A stretch of 64,000 nucleotides of DNA from Georgenia sp. TF02-10 (GTDB taxonomy: Bacteria; Actinomycetota; Actinomycetes; Actinomycetales; Actinomycetaceae): positions 2,728,001 through 2,792,000 of the forward strand of contig NZ_CP094289.1 of the NCBI RefSeq assembly GCF_022759505.1. The letters run 5' to 3'. Positions 1-8,471 of the stretch are shown here, piece after piece. The notes under the pieces were generated by a model that did not search any database, was not told the origin of the DNA, and saw only the letters and a list, made by a program, of their open reading frames with translations. The stretch's first letter is position 1, and every line of letters begins with the position of its first letter. The translations under genes and the position numbers were made by a program.

Positions 1-1
1 G

Positions 2-385
2 GCGGGCCGGCCGGTCCCCGCCGTCGCGGAAGGGGACTGGACCGCCGCCGCCGGGTACCAGATCGGGCACCGCCTGGCCGCCGACCCCGACGTCACCGCG
101 GTCCTCTGCGCCAACGACGAGACCGCCACCGGCGTCCTGCACGCCTTCCACGAGGCCGGCCGGCGGGTGCCCGACGACGTCTCGGTCGTTGGGTTCGACG
201 GCATCCTGCTCGCCGAGCACCTGCTGCCACCGCTGACCACCGTCGCGCAGGACTTCGACGAGATCGGCCGGCGGCTCGTCGACCTCCTCCTGCGTCAGGT
301 CCGCGACGGCGAGGACCTGACCGGGGCGCACGAGGAGGTGCCCACCCGCCTGGTGGTGCGGGCGAGCACGGCCCCGCCGCGCTAG
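2..385 (+). CDS. LacI-family transcriptional regulator, C-terminal part (truncated by window edge)
   Basis: The reading frame is open from the window edge. It encodes the end of a periplasmic-binding-protein-like sensor domain of the LacI/GalR type: a CANDETATGVLHAF segment, then PDDVSVVGFDG, then the characteristic LLPPLTTVAQDFDEIGRRLVDLL. The N-terminal helix-turn-helix lies outside the window. It converges on the beta-galactosidase gene, and the two stop codons share a CTAG at 382-385. A sugar-responsive repressor controlling the neighbouring glycosidase is plausible, but the convergent layout means it does not simply sit upstream of it. Family assignment is secure; the ligand is unknown. 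Confidence 0.9.
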   Translation, partial: AGRPVPAVAEGDWTAAAGYQIGHRLAADPDVTAVLCANDETATGVLHAFHEAGRRVPDDVSVVGFDGILLAEHLLPPLTTVAQDFDEIGRRLVDLLLRQVRDGEDLTGAHEEVPTRLVVRASTAPPR

Positions 386-2439
386 CGCCCCATCACCACC
401 GCGACGCCGTAGGGCTCGAGCATGCCCGCCCCCTCGAACGCCGCGCCGGTCAGCAGGTCCTGGCCCGAGAGCTCCAGGCGGACGGCCTGGCTCTGGCCGG
501 TGGTGTTCACCAGGAACGTGAGCGCCGTGCCGTCCTCCCGGACCCGGCGGGAGAGCTCGACGCCGGCCGGCAGGTCGTGGCCCACCACGCCGGTCCCGTC
601 CAGCAGGGCGTCGACGGTGAGCCGGGTACCGACCTCGTCGGGGAAGGACGCCGAGTAGAGCACGCCGCCGCCGCTCCCGGACGGCCGGAAGGTCAGCGCG
701 GGCGAGCCGGCGTAGTACTCGCCGGCGTACCGCGCGAGGACCTGCGTCCCGTCGTCGGCGCGGACGACGTCGCACAGGACGGTGCCGTGCGCGCCGTCGT
801 CGCCCGCCGACGCCGCGTCGCCGAAGGCCAGGGGGACGGTTCGCGACGGCGGGAGCGCGTCGGTCTCCTCGACCCAGACGCCCGCAAGGTCGCGCAGCGG
901 CACCGGCGCCTGGCCGAGGTGCAGCCGGTCGTGCTCATCGACGAGGCCGGTCATCGGGGTCAGCAGCAGGCGGCCGCCGTCGGCGACGTACCGGCGCAGG
1001 CCCTCGGCCAACCCCTCCGGCAGCATGTACAGGCACGGGGCGACGACCGCGGCGTAGCCGTCGAACGGCCCGGTGGCCGGCACGACGTCCACCGGGACGT
1101 TGCGCCGGTGGAGCTCGGCATACCAGCGCTCGACCTCCCGCACGTACTCCAGGGACCGGCTCGGCCCCGCCGAGTACCCGATCGCCCACCGGGAGGGCCA
1201 GTCGAAGACGACGGCCACGGACCCGTGCTCGACGCGGCTGCCCACGACCTGCGGCGAGACCCGCGCGAGCTCGGCCCCGAGCTCGGCGACCTCCCGGAAG
1301 GTCCGGGTGCTGCCCGTGCCGTCCGTGCCGATGACCGCGCCGTGGAACTTCTCGCACCCGGCACGGGACTGCCGGAGCTGGAAGAACTGCACGGTGTCGG
1401 CGCCCCGGGCGACCGCCTGCCACGACTGCTGACGCATCTGGCCGGGGCGCTTCAGCGAGTTGTAGGGCTGCCAGTTCTGCCGGGACGGGGTCTGCTCCAT
1501 CAGCATGAACGGCCGCTGGCGGCCGACGGCGCGCATGAGGTCGTGCCGCAGGGCGATCTGGGCCGGCGTCGTGTCGTGGGCGGGATAGCTGTCCCAGGAC
1601 ACCACGTCCAGGTCGTCGGACCAGGCGAAGTAGTCGTAGTCCGGGAAGGTGCCCATCATGTTCGTCGTGACGGCGCGCGCGGTGTCGAACCGCCGGATCG
1701 CGGCCTTCTCCTCGCGGAAGGAGTCCAGCACGCTGCTGCCGTAGAACCGCTGGTAGTCGAGCGCGGAGCCGGGCAGCACCGCCTTGCCGCCCGCCATCGC
1801 GTCACCGAGCTCGTTCGGCGGGAAGATCTCCTCGAAGGAGTGGTAGGTGTGGCTCCAGAAGGCCGAGTTCCAGGCGTCGTTGACCGCCTCCACGGTGCCG
1901 TAGCGCGTGCGCAGCCAGTCCCGGAAGGCCTGGGCGCACAGGTCGCACCAGCAGAACCCGCCGTACTCGTTCGACACGTGCCAGGCCACCAGGCTCGGGA
2001 CCTCGGCGTAGCGCTCCGCCAGGCGCTCGGCCAGCGCCACGGAGTAGCGGCGGTACGTCGGGGAGCTGATGCAGGCGTTGTGCCGCGCGCCGTGCCGCAT
2101 CCGCCGGCCCTGGGCGTCGACCCGGTTGACGTCGGGGTGCTTCAGAGACATCCACGGCGGCAGCGCTGCCGTCGAGGTGGCCAGGACGATCGACATCCCG
2201 GCGTCGGCCACGGTCTGCACGATCCGGTCCAGCCGGGCGAAGTCGTACACGTCGTCGGCGGGCTGCAGGGTGGCCCAGGAGAAGACGTTCAGGGTGACCG
2301 TGTTGATCTCCGCCTGCCGGAGGAGCTCCATGTCCTCGGCCCAGACCTCCTCGGGCCACTGCTCCGGGTTGTAGTCGCCCCCGTAGAGGATCCGCCCCGT
2401 ACCGAAACCGTTCGCCGTCGTCACTGCGCCTCGCTCCAT
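382..2439 (-). CDS. Beta-galactosidase, glycoside hydrolase family 42
   Basis: A 685-residue intracellular glycosidase expected to hydrolyse terminal beta-D-galactosides. The N-terminal TIM barrel opens with ILYGGDYNPEQW, typical of GH42. The acid/base glutamate is E158 in HVSNEYG and the likely nucleophile is E315 in FMLMEQTPS. Cysteines C123, C163, C165 and C168 match the zinc site seen in many GH42 enzymes. After the barrel come the GH42 trimerisation domain and a C-terminal beta domain; the length is normal. No signal peptide is visible. A GTG at 2424, preceded by a GGAGCGAGG-like sequence, is an alternative start. It faces a LacI-type regulator. Confidence 0.95.
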   Translation of the reverse strand: MERGAVTTANGFGTGRILYGGDYNPEQWPEEVWAEDMELLRQAEINTVTLNVFSWATLQPADDVYDFARLDRIVQTVADAGMSIVLATSTAALPPWMSLKHPDVNRVDAQGRRMRHGARHNACISSPTYRRYSVALAERLAERYAEVPSLVAWHVSNEYGGFCWCDLCAQAFRDWLRTRYGTVEAVNDAWNSAFWSHTYHSFEEIFPPNELGDAMAGGKAVLPGSALDYQRFYGSSVLDSFREEKAAIRRFDTARAVTTNMMGTFPDYDYFAWSDDLDVVSWDSYPAHDTTPAQIALRHDLMRAVGRQRPFMLMEQTPSRQNWQPYNSLKRPGQMRQQSWQAVARGADTVQFFQLRQSRAGCEKFHGAVIGTDGTGSTRTFREVAELGAELARVSPQVVGSRVEHGSVAVVFDWPSRWAIGYSAGPSRSLEYVREVERWYAELHRRNVPVDVVPATGPFDGYAAVVAPCLYMLPEGLAEGLRRYVADGGRLLLTPMTGLVDEHDRLHLGQAPVPLRDLAGVWVEETDALPPSRTVPLAFGDAASAGDDGAHGTVLCDVVRADDGTQVLARYAGEYYAGSPALTFRPSGSGGGVLYSASFPDEVGTRLTVDALLDGTGVVGHDLPAGVELSRRVREDGTALTFLVNTTGQSQAVRLELSGQDLLTGAAFEGAGMLEPYGVAVVMGR

Positions 2440-2550
2440 CTCGTGTGGTTGCTCATCTCGGGTGGCTGCTCGTCGCCACGCCCGTCCGTCCGGCCCGCTG
2501 GCCGCCCGCCGACCCTATGGTGCTTTCGTCTCGGCCCGGGGCCGGGCCTG

Positions 2551-2628
2551 CGTCGTGGACGCCCCGGCCCGGGGCCCGGCCAGCATCGTGGACGCGCATG
2601 CCCGCGGGCACGGTCCACGTCGTGGACC
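2551..2628. repeat. Three spaced CGTGGAC repeats with a palindrome, upstream of the beta-galactosidase gene
   Basis: C(G/A)TCGTGGAC occurs at 2551-2560, 2584-2593 and 2618-2627, about 33-34 bp (three helical turns) apart. The last copy is part of GGTCCACGTCGTGGACC at 2612-2628, an inverted repeat with a 1-nt centre. The repeats fill the 214-bp gap between the permease end and the beta-galactosidase start, where a promoter for the latter should lie. They could be operators or simple GC-rich repeat structure; no function is demonstrated. Confidence 0.4.
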
Positions 2629-2653
2629 CCCGTGCCCGGCCTGGGTGGCGTTC

Positions 2654-5131
2654 TCACTCGATCGGCTGGCGGCCGAGGTCGGTGGGGGCACGCCCGCCCG
2701 AGATCCACCCGGCGGCGCAGGCGAGCAGCGGGACGCCGAGGATGACGAGGCTGAGGGGCAGGACCGGGACGGCGGCGAGCCCCCTGGGGTCGACGTAGCC
2801 GGTGGCCAGCACGAGGTAGGCGCCGAGCGCTCCGACGAGCGCGCCGAGACCGGCGAGACCGCCGGCGGTGGACGCGGTGAGGGCCCGTCGCACGGTGCTG
2901 GTGGCGCCGGTGGCGGTGAGGATGCGGGTGTCGCGCGCCGCCTCGACGCGCATGAGCCCGACGATCATCGACAGGACGGCGAGCGCCACCGCGACGCCGA
3001 CGGTGGTGGCGCCCCAGCGGAGCGCGACCAGGCTGGAGCGCTCCTCGCGGTCCTCGACGAGCAGACCGTTGTCGGCGGCCACCTCGCGGATCGCGGCGAC
3101 CTGGGCGTCGGTCACCGCGGCGGGCGCGACGAGGAGCCATCCGACAGTCCTGGTCGTCCATCCTCGGCGGTCGAGCTCCTCGGCGCCGACGAGGGTGCCG
3201 GGCAGGGAGCCGTAGGTCGGGTCGAGCGTGACCGCGTCGTCGAGCGGAGCGGGCGGCCCGCCGAGGTTGGCGAGCCAGAGCTGGTGGGTGTCCGTAACGA
3301 TGTCGGTGGGGCCGGTCGGGGCGGTCGTGGCCACCCCGTCGAGGCGGTCGAGGCCGTAGAGGTCGAGCAGCTCGGGGGTCGCCCGGTAGACGAGGGCGAC
3401 GTCGAGGTAGCCGAGGTCGGTCCGGCGCGCGACCGTCACGGCCGTCGGGCCGATCGGGTCGTCCTGCGCCCGGGGGTCGACGGCGACGTCGAGGTCGACG
3501 ACCACCCAGCCCTGCTCGGCGGCCCGGGCGGCGAGCGCCTCCCGTGCCCGGTCCAGGTCGGCGGTGGAGAGGTCGGGGAGGTAGGGGGCGAAGCCGTCGT
3601 CGTCCGGGTCGACGGTGTAGAAGGGCGACTCGCCCTCGGGCTGCGCCGGGTCCCGGGTCCACACCAGCAGCCGGTCCTCGGGCAGGTTCCCGGGCGGGGC
3701 GGTGGCGTCCGCGGCGCTGGCGCCGACGAGCACCGCGACGGGGATGCCGAGCGCGAGGCTCACCGCGGCGAGCGCCAGCGCGGACCGGGCGCGGTGCCGG
3801 GACAGGTCGCGCCAGGCGAGCCGGACGGCGACGGGCAGCCCGCGCGCCGCCAGGCCGAGGGCCTCGACCGCGACCGGGGCCAGCGAGAGCACGCCGGCGA
3901 CGGCGGCGACGGTGCCGACGGCGACGATCACGACGTTGTCCCCGGGCACGAGGAGCAGCGCGAGCCCGACCGCTGCCAGGGCGGCGCCGACGGCGGCCGA
4001 GCGGCGCGCCGGCCGGGGGGCGCCCGGGCGGCCGGAGAGCGCGTCGGTGGTGGGCGCCATCGACACCGCGCGGGCCGGCCACCACGCCGCCGCCGTCGTC
4101 ATCACCAGCGCGGCGGCGACGGTTGCGGCGGCGAGCGGCCACGGCACGTTCCACCTGTCGATCCGGTACCCGACCGCGGGCTCCATCACCGGCGCGGCGA
4201 GGAACCAGCCCCCGAGGCCGAGGACGGCGCCGAGCGTCGCGGCGACGACGCCGACGAGCGCGCCGTTGGCGATCACGACGAGGCGCAGGTGCCGTTGGGT
4301 CGCGCCGACGGCGCTGAGCATCCCCAGCTGGCGCAACCGGCGCTGGGCGACCGCGACGAACCCCGCGGAGGCGACCAGCGAGACGAGCACCAGCACGATG
4401 CCGCCGACGCCCACCACCGCCGCGGCCGTCTCCACGCGCCCGGCGTCGCCGCGGCTGGTCAGGTCCGCGCTCGGGAACCGCGCGCCGCCGAACTCCCGGA
4501 TCGCCCGCACCTCGTCGAACGCGCCGGTCCCGCCGATCAGCAACGTCAGCGTCTCGGCGCGGGTGGTCTCCGCGGCGGAGACCAGGGCGAACTCCTCGTC
4601 GAGATCGCTGGGGTTCTCCACGATCCCGACGACCGTGCGCGGGCGGCCGTCGAGGTCGACCCGGTCGCCGATCCCGGCCTGGAGCGTCCCGGCGACGCCG
4701 TCGGTCACCGCGACCTCACCGGCCGCCGTCGGGTAGCGGCCCTCGAGCCGGGCCAGCATCGGACCGGAGAACGGCCCGCGCGGGTCCTGCGCCCGGTACA
4801 CGACCGACTCGACCGATCCGGGCACCGGCGCGCGCCACTCGCCGATCACGTCCACGCCACCGAAGCGCTCCCCCGCCGCCTCGACGTCGTCGCGGAGGGC
4901 GGCGAGCCGGGCGTCCTCGATGGTGTACCGGTGGTTGGCCGAGCCGAACACGGCGTCCTCGGGCACGCCGACGGTGTTGTAGGCGGCGGTGGAGAACCCG
5001 GTTGCGGCCGCCACCGAGACGGTCAGCAGGCTCAGCACGAGCAGCTGCTGGCGCCACTCCCGCCGGAACGAGCGCCGTGCCCAGCGCAGCACCGCCCGCC
5101 GTGCGGCCGTCCCGCCGTTGGCCCCGGGCAT
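2654..5131 (-). CDS. ABC transporter permease with two FtsX domains
   Basis: An 825-residue integral membrane protein. One transmembrane helix near residue 30 precedes a large extracytoplasmic domain; there are two clusters of three to four helices (FtsX-like, around residues 250-400 and at the C-terminus) with a second extracellular domain between them. This is the actinobacterial MacB/FtsX-type export permease architecture. I chose the ATG at 5131 (MPGANGG) because it starts 2 nt after the stop of the upstream ATPase gene; the longer open frame overlaps that gene. It should work with the adjacent ATPase in lipid, peptide or drug efflux. The substrate is unknown. Confidence 0.9.
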   Translation of the reverse strand: MPGANGGTAARRAVLRWARRSFRREWRQQLLVLSLLTVSVAAATGFSTAAYNTVGVPEDAVFGSANHRYTIEDARLAALRDDVEAAGERFGGVDVIGEWRAPVPGSVESVVYRAQDPRGPFSGPMLARLEGRYPTAAGEVAVTDGVAGTLQAGIGDRVDLDGRPRTVVGIVENPSDLDEEFALVSAAETTRAETLTLLIGGTGAFDEVRAIREFGGARFPSADLTSRGDAGRVETAAAVVGVGGIVLVLVSLVASAGFVAVAQRRLRQLGMLSAVGATQRHLRLVVIANGALVGVVAATLGAVLGLGGWFLAAPVMEPAVGYRIDRWNVPWPLAAATVAAALVMTTAAAWWPARAVSMAPTTDALSGRPGAPRPARRSAAVGAALAAVGLALLLVPGDNVVIVAVGTVAAVAGVLSLAPVAVEALGLAARGLPVAVRLAWRDLSRHRARSALALAAVSLALGIPVAVLVGASAADATAPPGNLPEDRLLVWTRDPAQPEGESPFYTVDPDDDGFAPYLPDLSTADLDRAREALAARAAEQGWVVVDLDVAVDPRAQDDPIGPTAVTVARRTDLGYLDVALVYRATPELLDLYGLDRLDGVATTAPTGPTDIVTDTHQLWLANLGGPPAPLDDAVTLDPTYGSLPGTLVGAEELDRRGWTTRTVGWLLVAPAAVTDAQVAAIREVAADNGLLVEDREERSSLVALRWGATTVGVAVALAVLSMIVGLMRVEAARDTRILTATGATSTVRRALTASTAGGLAGLGALVGALGAYLVLATGYVDPRGLAAVPVLPLSLVILGVPLLACAAGWISGGRAPTDLGRQPIE

Positions 5132-5133
5132 GG

Positions 5134-5856
5134 TCAGCCCGGTCCGGCGCCGAGCAGCGACTCCGGCGACGCCGGGCCGGGCGTGCGGTCCACCATCCGG
5201 CCGTCGCGCATGAACACCACCCGGTGCGCCCACGAGGCCAGCTGCGCGTCGTGCGTGACGACCACCCCGGCGACGCCCTCCCGGCACGCCTGGCGCAGCA
5301 TCCGCATCACCGCCTCGCCGTTCGTGGAGTCCAGCGCCCCGGTCGGCTCGTCGGCCAGCAGCAGCCGGCGCTGCCCCACCACGGCCCGGGCGATCGCGAC
5401 GCGTTGCGCCTCACCGCCCGAGAGCTGGTCGGGGAAGTGCCCGGCCCGGTCGCCGAGCCCCAGCCGGTCCAGGGCGTCGCGGGCCGCCCGGCGGGCCGTC
5501 CGCACCCGCGTCCCGTCGAGCTCCAGCGGGAGCGCCACGTTCTCCAGCGCGGTCAGGCCGGCGAGCAGGTTGAACGACTGGAACACGTAGCCGATCGACC
5601 GGCGCCGCAGCTGCGCCCGCTCGTCCTGCGACATCGACGCCGTCGCGATCCCGCCGATCTGCACCACGCCCGACGTCGGCTCCTCCAGGGTGCCGGCGAT
5701 GGTCAGCAGCGTGCTCTTGCCCGACCCGCTCGGGCCCATCACCGCCACCAGCTCGCCCGCGGTGACCGACAGGTCGGCGTCGACCAGCCCACGCACCAAC
5801 GTGGCGCCCTCGCCGTAGGTCTTGCACACCCCGTGCATCTCCAGCACCGCGGTCAC
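5134..5856 (-). CDS. ABC transporter ATP-binding protein (MacB/LolD type)
   Basis: A 240-residue ATPase. It has Walker A GPSGSGKST, a Q-loop in YVFQSFNL, the signature LSGGEAQRVAIARA, Walker B LLLADEPTGALD and the H-loop VVTHD. The DEPTGALD form and short length are typical of LolD/MacB-like ATPases that pair with FtsX permeases. The start is the GTG at 5854-5856, which overlaps the stop of the PadR gene by four bases (GTGA). It is the middle gene of a three-gene operon and powers the permease encoded next. Confidence 0.93.
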   Translation of the reverse strand: MTAVLEMHGVCKTYGEGATLVRGLVDADLSVTAGELVAVMGPSGSGKSTLLTIAGTLEEPTSGVVQIGGIATASMSQDERAQLRRRSIGYVFQSFNLLAGLTALENVALPLELDGTRVRTARRAARDALDRLGLGDRAGHFPDQLSGGEAQRVAIARAVVGQRRLLLADEPTGALDSTNGEAVMRMLRQACREGVAGVVVTHDAQLASWAHRVVFMRDGRMVDRTPGPASPESLLGAGPG

Positions 5857-6437
5857 CGCCCCACCCCCTGACGTCGACGGCGCCGCGCCGGGACCGGGGC
5901 GGGCGTCGCCGGGAACGCCAGCGGGCCGACACCGCGCAGCCGGGCCTCGGCGCCGTCCAGCCAACGGATCACCGCGTCGAGGCGGAAGAGCTCCGCGTCC
6001 ACCACCAGCAACAGGCTGACATCGCTCGGATCGGCGTCGGCCTTGACCGCGGTGAAGTGCTGCATCATCACCACCAGCCGGCGACGGTGCGCCTGGATCA
6101 GCTCCGTCACGTCGACGCCCGGCACCCGCAGGGCGACCAGCACCTTGATCACCAGCTCGTCCCGCGGCGGCACGCCGGTGTCTGGCGGCGGCCCGAGCCA
6201 CGTCGTCAGCTCCTGGCGGCCCGCCGCGGTCAGGCGGTAGGTCTTCTTCGGGCCCTCGCCGGGGTCGCCGGTGGACTCCACCAGCCCGTCGCGCTCCAGC
6301 CGCTGCAGCGTCATGTACACCTGCCCGACGTTCAGCGGCCAGACCTCGCCCGTGCCGGCCTCGAACTCCTGGCGCAGCTGCAGCCCGTACTTCGGCCCCT
6401 CGCTCAGCAGCGCCAGCAGCCCATGCCGCACGCTCAC
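5853..6437 (-). CDS. PadR-family transcriptional regulator
   Basis: A 194-residue protein. The N-terminal winged helix (SVRHGLLALLSEGPKYGLQLRQEFE, then GQVYMTLQRLERDGLVE) is classic PadR, and the C-terminal half is the dimerising PadR_C/Vir-like helical domain. The start is taken as the GTG at 6435-6437, because upstream codons lie in the promoter. As first gene of the PadR-ATPase-permease operon it probably represses its own transcription until an inducer, often the exported compound, binds. Ligand unknown. Confidence 0.9.
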   Translation of the reverse strand: MSVRHGLLALLSEGPKYGLQLRQEFEAGTGEVWPLNVGQVYMTLQRLERDGLVESTGDPGEGPKKTYRLTAAGRQELTTWLGPPPDTGVPPRDELVIKVLVALRVPGVDVTELIQAHRRRLVVMMQHFTAVKADADPSDVSLLLVVDAELFRLDAVIRWLDGAEARLRGVGPLAFPATPAPVPARRRRRQGVGR

Positions 6438-6461
6438 TCGTCCACCTTGACCATACCGGGG

Positions 6462-6490
6462 ACTATAACGAGTAGAGTGGCGGTCGACAA
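6462..6490 (-). promoter_or_regulatory. Promoter with overlapping PadR-type operator
   Basis: On the minus strand TTGTCG (6485-6490) and TATAGT (6462-6467) are separated by 17 bp, a good sigma-A-type promoter. The -10 box is one arm of the near-palindrome ACTATA-acgag-TAGAGT (6462-6478; five of six arm positions complementary), similar in AT-rich character to known PadR operators. This arrangement fits autorepression by the PadR protein encoded 25 bp downstream. Confidence 0.6.
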
Positions 6491-6710
6491 GGGGCTCCTG
6501 CAGGGTCAATGCAGCTCGGCGGCTGAGCCCTCAGCCTCGGGTCGGCGTGGCTCGGGTGGGGCACGGGCCGCCCGCACGAGCACCGTCCGCCCAGCCGCTC
6601 TGACAAGTCCCCGCCACGGGGAGTCCACCTGGTCCACCCACGAGACGATCTCGCTGTCTCATTGGCAGACAGTCGGCGCCATCCGTCATCCGCATCGGAG
6701 GGCAGGCGCG

Positions 6711-7148
6711 CTACCCCTCATCACCTTCAGCGCCCTCGCCGTGGAAAGAGGGGAGGTAAGAGATGCCGACGAGCATCCCTTCCGGACTCAGCAGACGAGC
6801 AGTTGTTTGGCCCCAGGGCTCTTGGTGCGCCTCGGTCAGAATCTCCTGCCCCTTGGCGCGTAGCTCCTCGACCGCGCCTGCGACAGCCTCGGGAGAAGAC
6901 ACCTCGAGCTCGATCCAGGCTTGCGGGATGGGCCGGTCCTCGGGCCACCGATCAGTGCCAAAAGTCGCCTGGGCGGCCTGGCTCAGGGGCCAGAGGGCGA
7001 AGGCCTTCACACCGTCAAGACCGGACGCATGATGGTAGCCGGGAGCGATCTCCTCGAACGGGACGCCGATCCTCCGCGCCCAGAAGTCAAGCGTGACGGT
7101 CGGCTCGGCGCTGATGGGCCCGAATCCCGCTACGAAGGCAATCTCCAT
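6711..7148 (-). CDS. VOC (glyoxalase/bleomycin-resistance) family protein
   Basis: A 145-residue single-domain protein with the two beta-alpha-beta-beta-beta units of the vicinal-oxygen-chelate fold: MEIAFVAGFGPISA at the start, and WIELEVSSPEAVAGAVEELRAKGQEIL followed by TTARLLSPEGMLVGISYLP in the second half. The GQTTARLLSPEG segment is where VOC proteins usually present a metal-ligand region. Members include dioxygenases, isomerases and resistance proteins; nothing here selects one. It stands alone, with 270 bp of unassigned DNA upstream of the PadR operon side and degraded DNA on its other side. Confidence 0.8.
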   Translation of the reverse strand: MEIAFVAGFGPISAEPTVTLDFWARRIGVPFEEIAPGYHHASGLDGVKAFALWPLSQAAQATFGTDRWPEDRPIPQAWIELEVSSPEAVAGAVEELRAKGQEILTEAHQEPWGQTTARLLSPEGMLVGISYLPSFHGEGAEGDEG

Positions 7149-7589
7149 CTCGCTACCGTAACGTCACCATCGGTTCCACCGTGGACGGCGTGACGCCGAG
7201 CAGGCCGGCGTAGGGCGCAGCGGCGCCAAGGGCAGCTGGCCGGGCGGGACCACCGCGACGGGGTGCAGCGGAAGGCGTTGGCCGCCGCGGCGGCGCCTGC
7301 GGAGGCGTCGGGCGCCGGGCGTCGCTGACCCAGAAGTTCGCCGAACTGGTCAGGCACGTTGCACCGACGCTGCGCTGCGGGGCGGGCGGACACGATGGCC
7401 CCGGTGCCCGGTCGGGCGAAGACGCCGGCTCACTACGGGACGGGCCTGCGCACGCTGGCCGGACTTCCGCAGGTGGTGAGCACACAAACTCGGGGTTTTC
7501 GGCGTGGCGGTGCGGGAAAGTCGCGTTCGGGCGCCGGTGGGGCGTGTTACTACGTGCTCGGCTGCCCGGGGGGGCGGGTGGCCGGTGGT

Positions 7590-7775
7590 CTAGCGGGCGT
7601 TGGTGGTGGGGGTGGTGAAGCCGCAGAACCGGCGTGGTTGGGTCAGTCGGCGGTTTCAGGTTCAGGCCGAGAGCCTTGAAGATGATCTTCTGGCCGGGGG
7701 TGAGGGGGGTGCGCTCGGAGACCTTGCCCTGGGGGCCAGGGGTGACCAGGTGGAGGCGGTCGAGCTCGTCGCCAG
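7590..7775 (-). pseudogene. Transposase C-terminal remnant (IS1634-like)
   Basis: The minus-strand frame reads DELDRLHLVTPGPQGKVSERTPLTPGQKIIFKALGLNLKPP, split here as DELDRLHLVTP then GPQGKVSERTPLTPGQKII then FKALGLNLKPP. This resembles the extreme C-terminus of IS1634-type transposases (a hydrophobic D-x-L segment, ERTPLTP, then a short LGL tail). Upstream the reading continues only after a +1 shift (TGVAVASFLINAVPVLA). No complete transposase or terminal repeats are visible. The identification rests on recall of family C-termini and needs a database search. Confidence 0.4.
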
Positions 7776-7874
7776 GACAGGAACGGCATTGATCAGGAAC
7801 GAGGCCACCGCGACGCCGGTCCCCATTGGGCAGGCGTCCCTACCTGTCCGCCGTTCTCCTCGCCCGCCCGGTCC

Positions 7875-7940
7875 TCAACGCCAGCGCAGGGTGCGGGAGA
7901 ACAGGATGCTGGCGTCGGCCAGGACGACGCTGACCGTCAA
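7875..7940 (-). pseudogene. Truncated PIN-domain toxin (N-terminal stub)
   Basis: Immediately downstream of an excisionase-type antitoxin, and overlapping its stop codon by 2-4 nt, a TTG at 7938-7940 opens a 21-codon frame: MTVSVVLADASILFSRTLRW then R and stop. VVLADASILFSRTLR is the typical first strand and helix of actinobacterial PIN toxins, where the aspartate is the first catalytic acid. The frame breaks into unrelated sequence and a stop after about 20 codons, so the toxin is destroyed. Confidence 0.55.
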
Positions 7941-8323
7941 TCGACCAGACCGATCTGGTTGGAGAACTCCGCCAGCACCTCGGCGGCCTGCTCACGACCC
8001 GCCTGCCGGGCCCGCTGAAAGTCGAGAATCGCCTGCGCCGGGACAGGGTGATGATTGCCGACCTTCACATGCTCGAGCTCCCCGGACGCGATCAGCTTCA
8101 TCAACGTCGGCCGCGACACCCCCAGCATGCTGGCAGCCTTCGCGGTGGTGAACTCCTCCTTGACCGGCACCACCACCGCACCGCTGGCGCGTTCCGCGTC
8201 CAGCAGCGCGAGCACCTTCTCGGCGATCCTGCGCGGCAGGTTCAACGACACCTCGACACGCTCCCGCCCGCCGGCGAGTGCGGCACGCAGGGCCTGAACA
8301 TCATCCGCAGGGATCTGCGACAT
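7937..8323 (-). CDS. Excisionase-type HTH antitoxin (orphan)
   Basis: A 128-residue protein. The C-terminal half carries the MerR/excisionase-like helix-turn-helix FTTAKAASMLGVSRPTLMKLIASGEL followed by a VKVGNHHPVPAQAI wing; the N-terminal half is helical (PADDVQALRAALAGG). This is the layout of antitoxins paired with PIN nucleases in actinobacteria. I chose ATG 8323 (MSQIPADDV). Its partner toxin downstream is reduced to a stub, so the protein is probably an orphan antitoxin or autoregulator. The homologous pair at 9599-10421 in this window is intact. Confidence 0.8.
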   Translation of the reverse strand: MSQIPADDVQALRAALAGGRERVEVSLNLPRRIAEKVLALLDAERASGAVVVPVKEEFTTAKAASMLGVSRPTLMKLIASGELEHVKVGNHHPVPAQAILDFQRARQAGREQAAEVLAEFSNQIGLVD

Positions 8324-8471
8324 CACCCACCACCCCGCTCTCGGAACTGCAAGCAAGTGAAGCAAGTATGAACTCGTAGGGTGGTGTTCCAGACGGGTGA
8401 TGACGCGAGAGACCGCCAGACGAAGCTCACGGCCCGCGTGTCTCACGCCCGCCGGTGAGCCCGCGTGCTGG

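Noticed and set aside
2462-5590. 1,042-codon open frame antisense to the FtsX permease
   Set aside because: High GC leaves long open frames opposite real genes. Its translation is Gly/Arg/Asp-rich with no fold, while the minus strand has clear permease features.
6447-6469. TTGACC ... TATAAC on the plus strand as a promoter
   Set aside because: Spacing is only 11 bp and no plus-strand gene follows; the minus-strand TTGTCG-N17-TATAGT is much better placed.
7149-7587. Small frames in the gap after the VOC gene
   Set aside because: None has a protein-like sequence, start signal or family resemblance; treated as non-coding debris.
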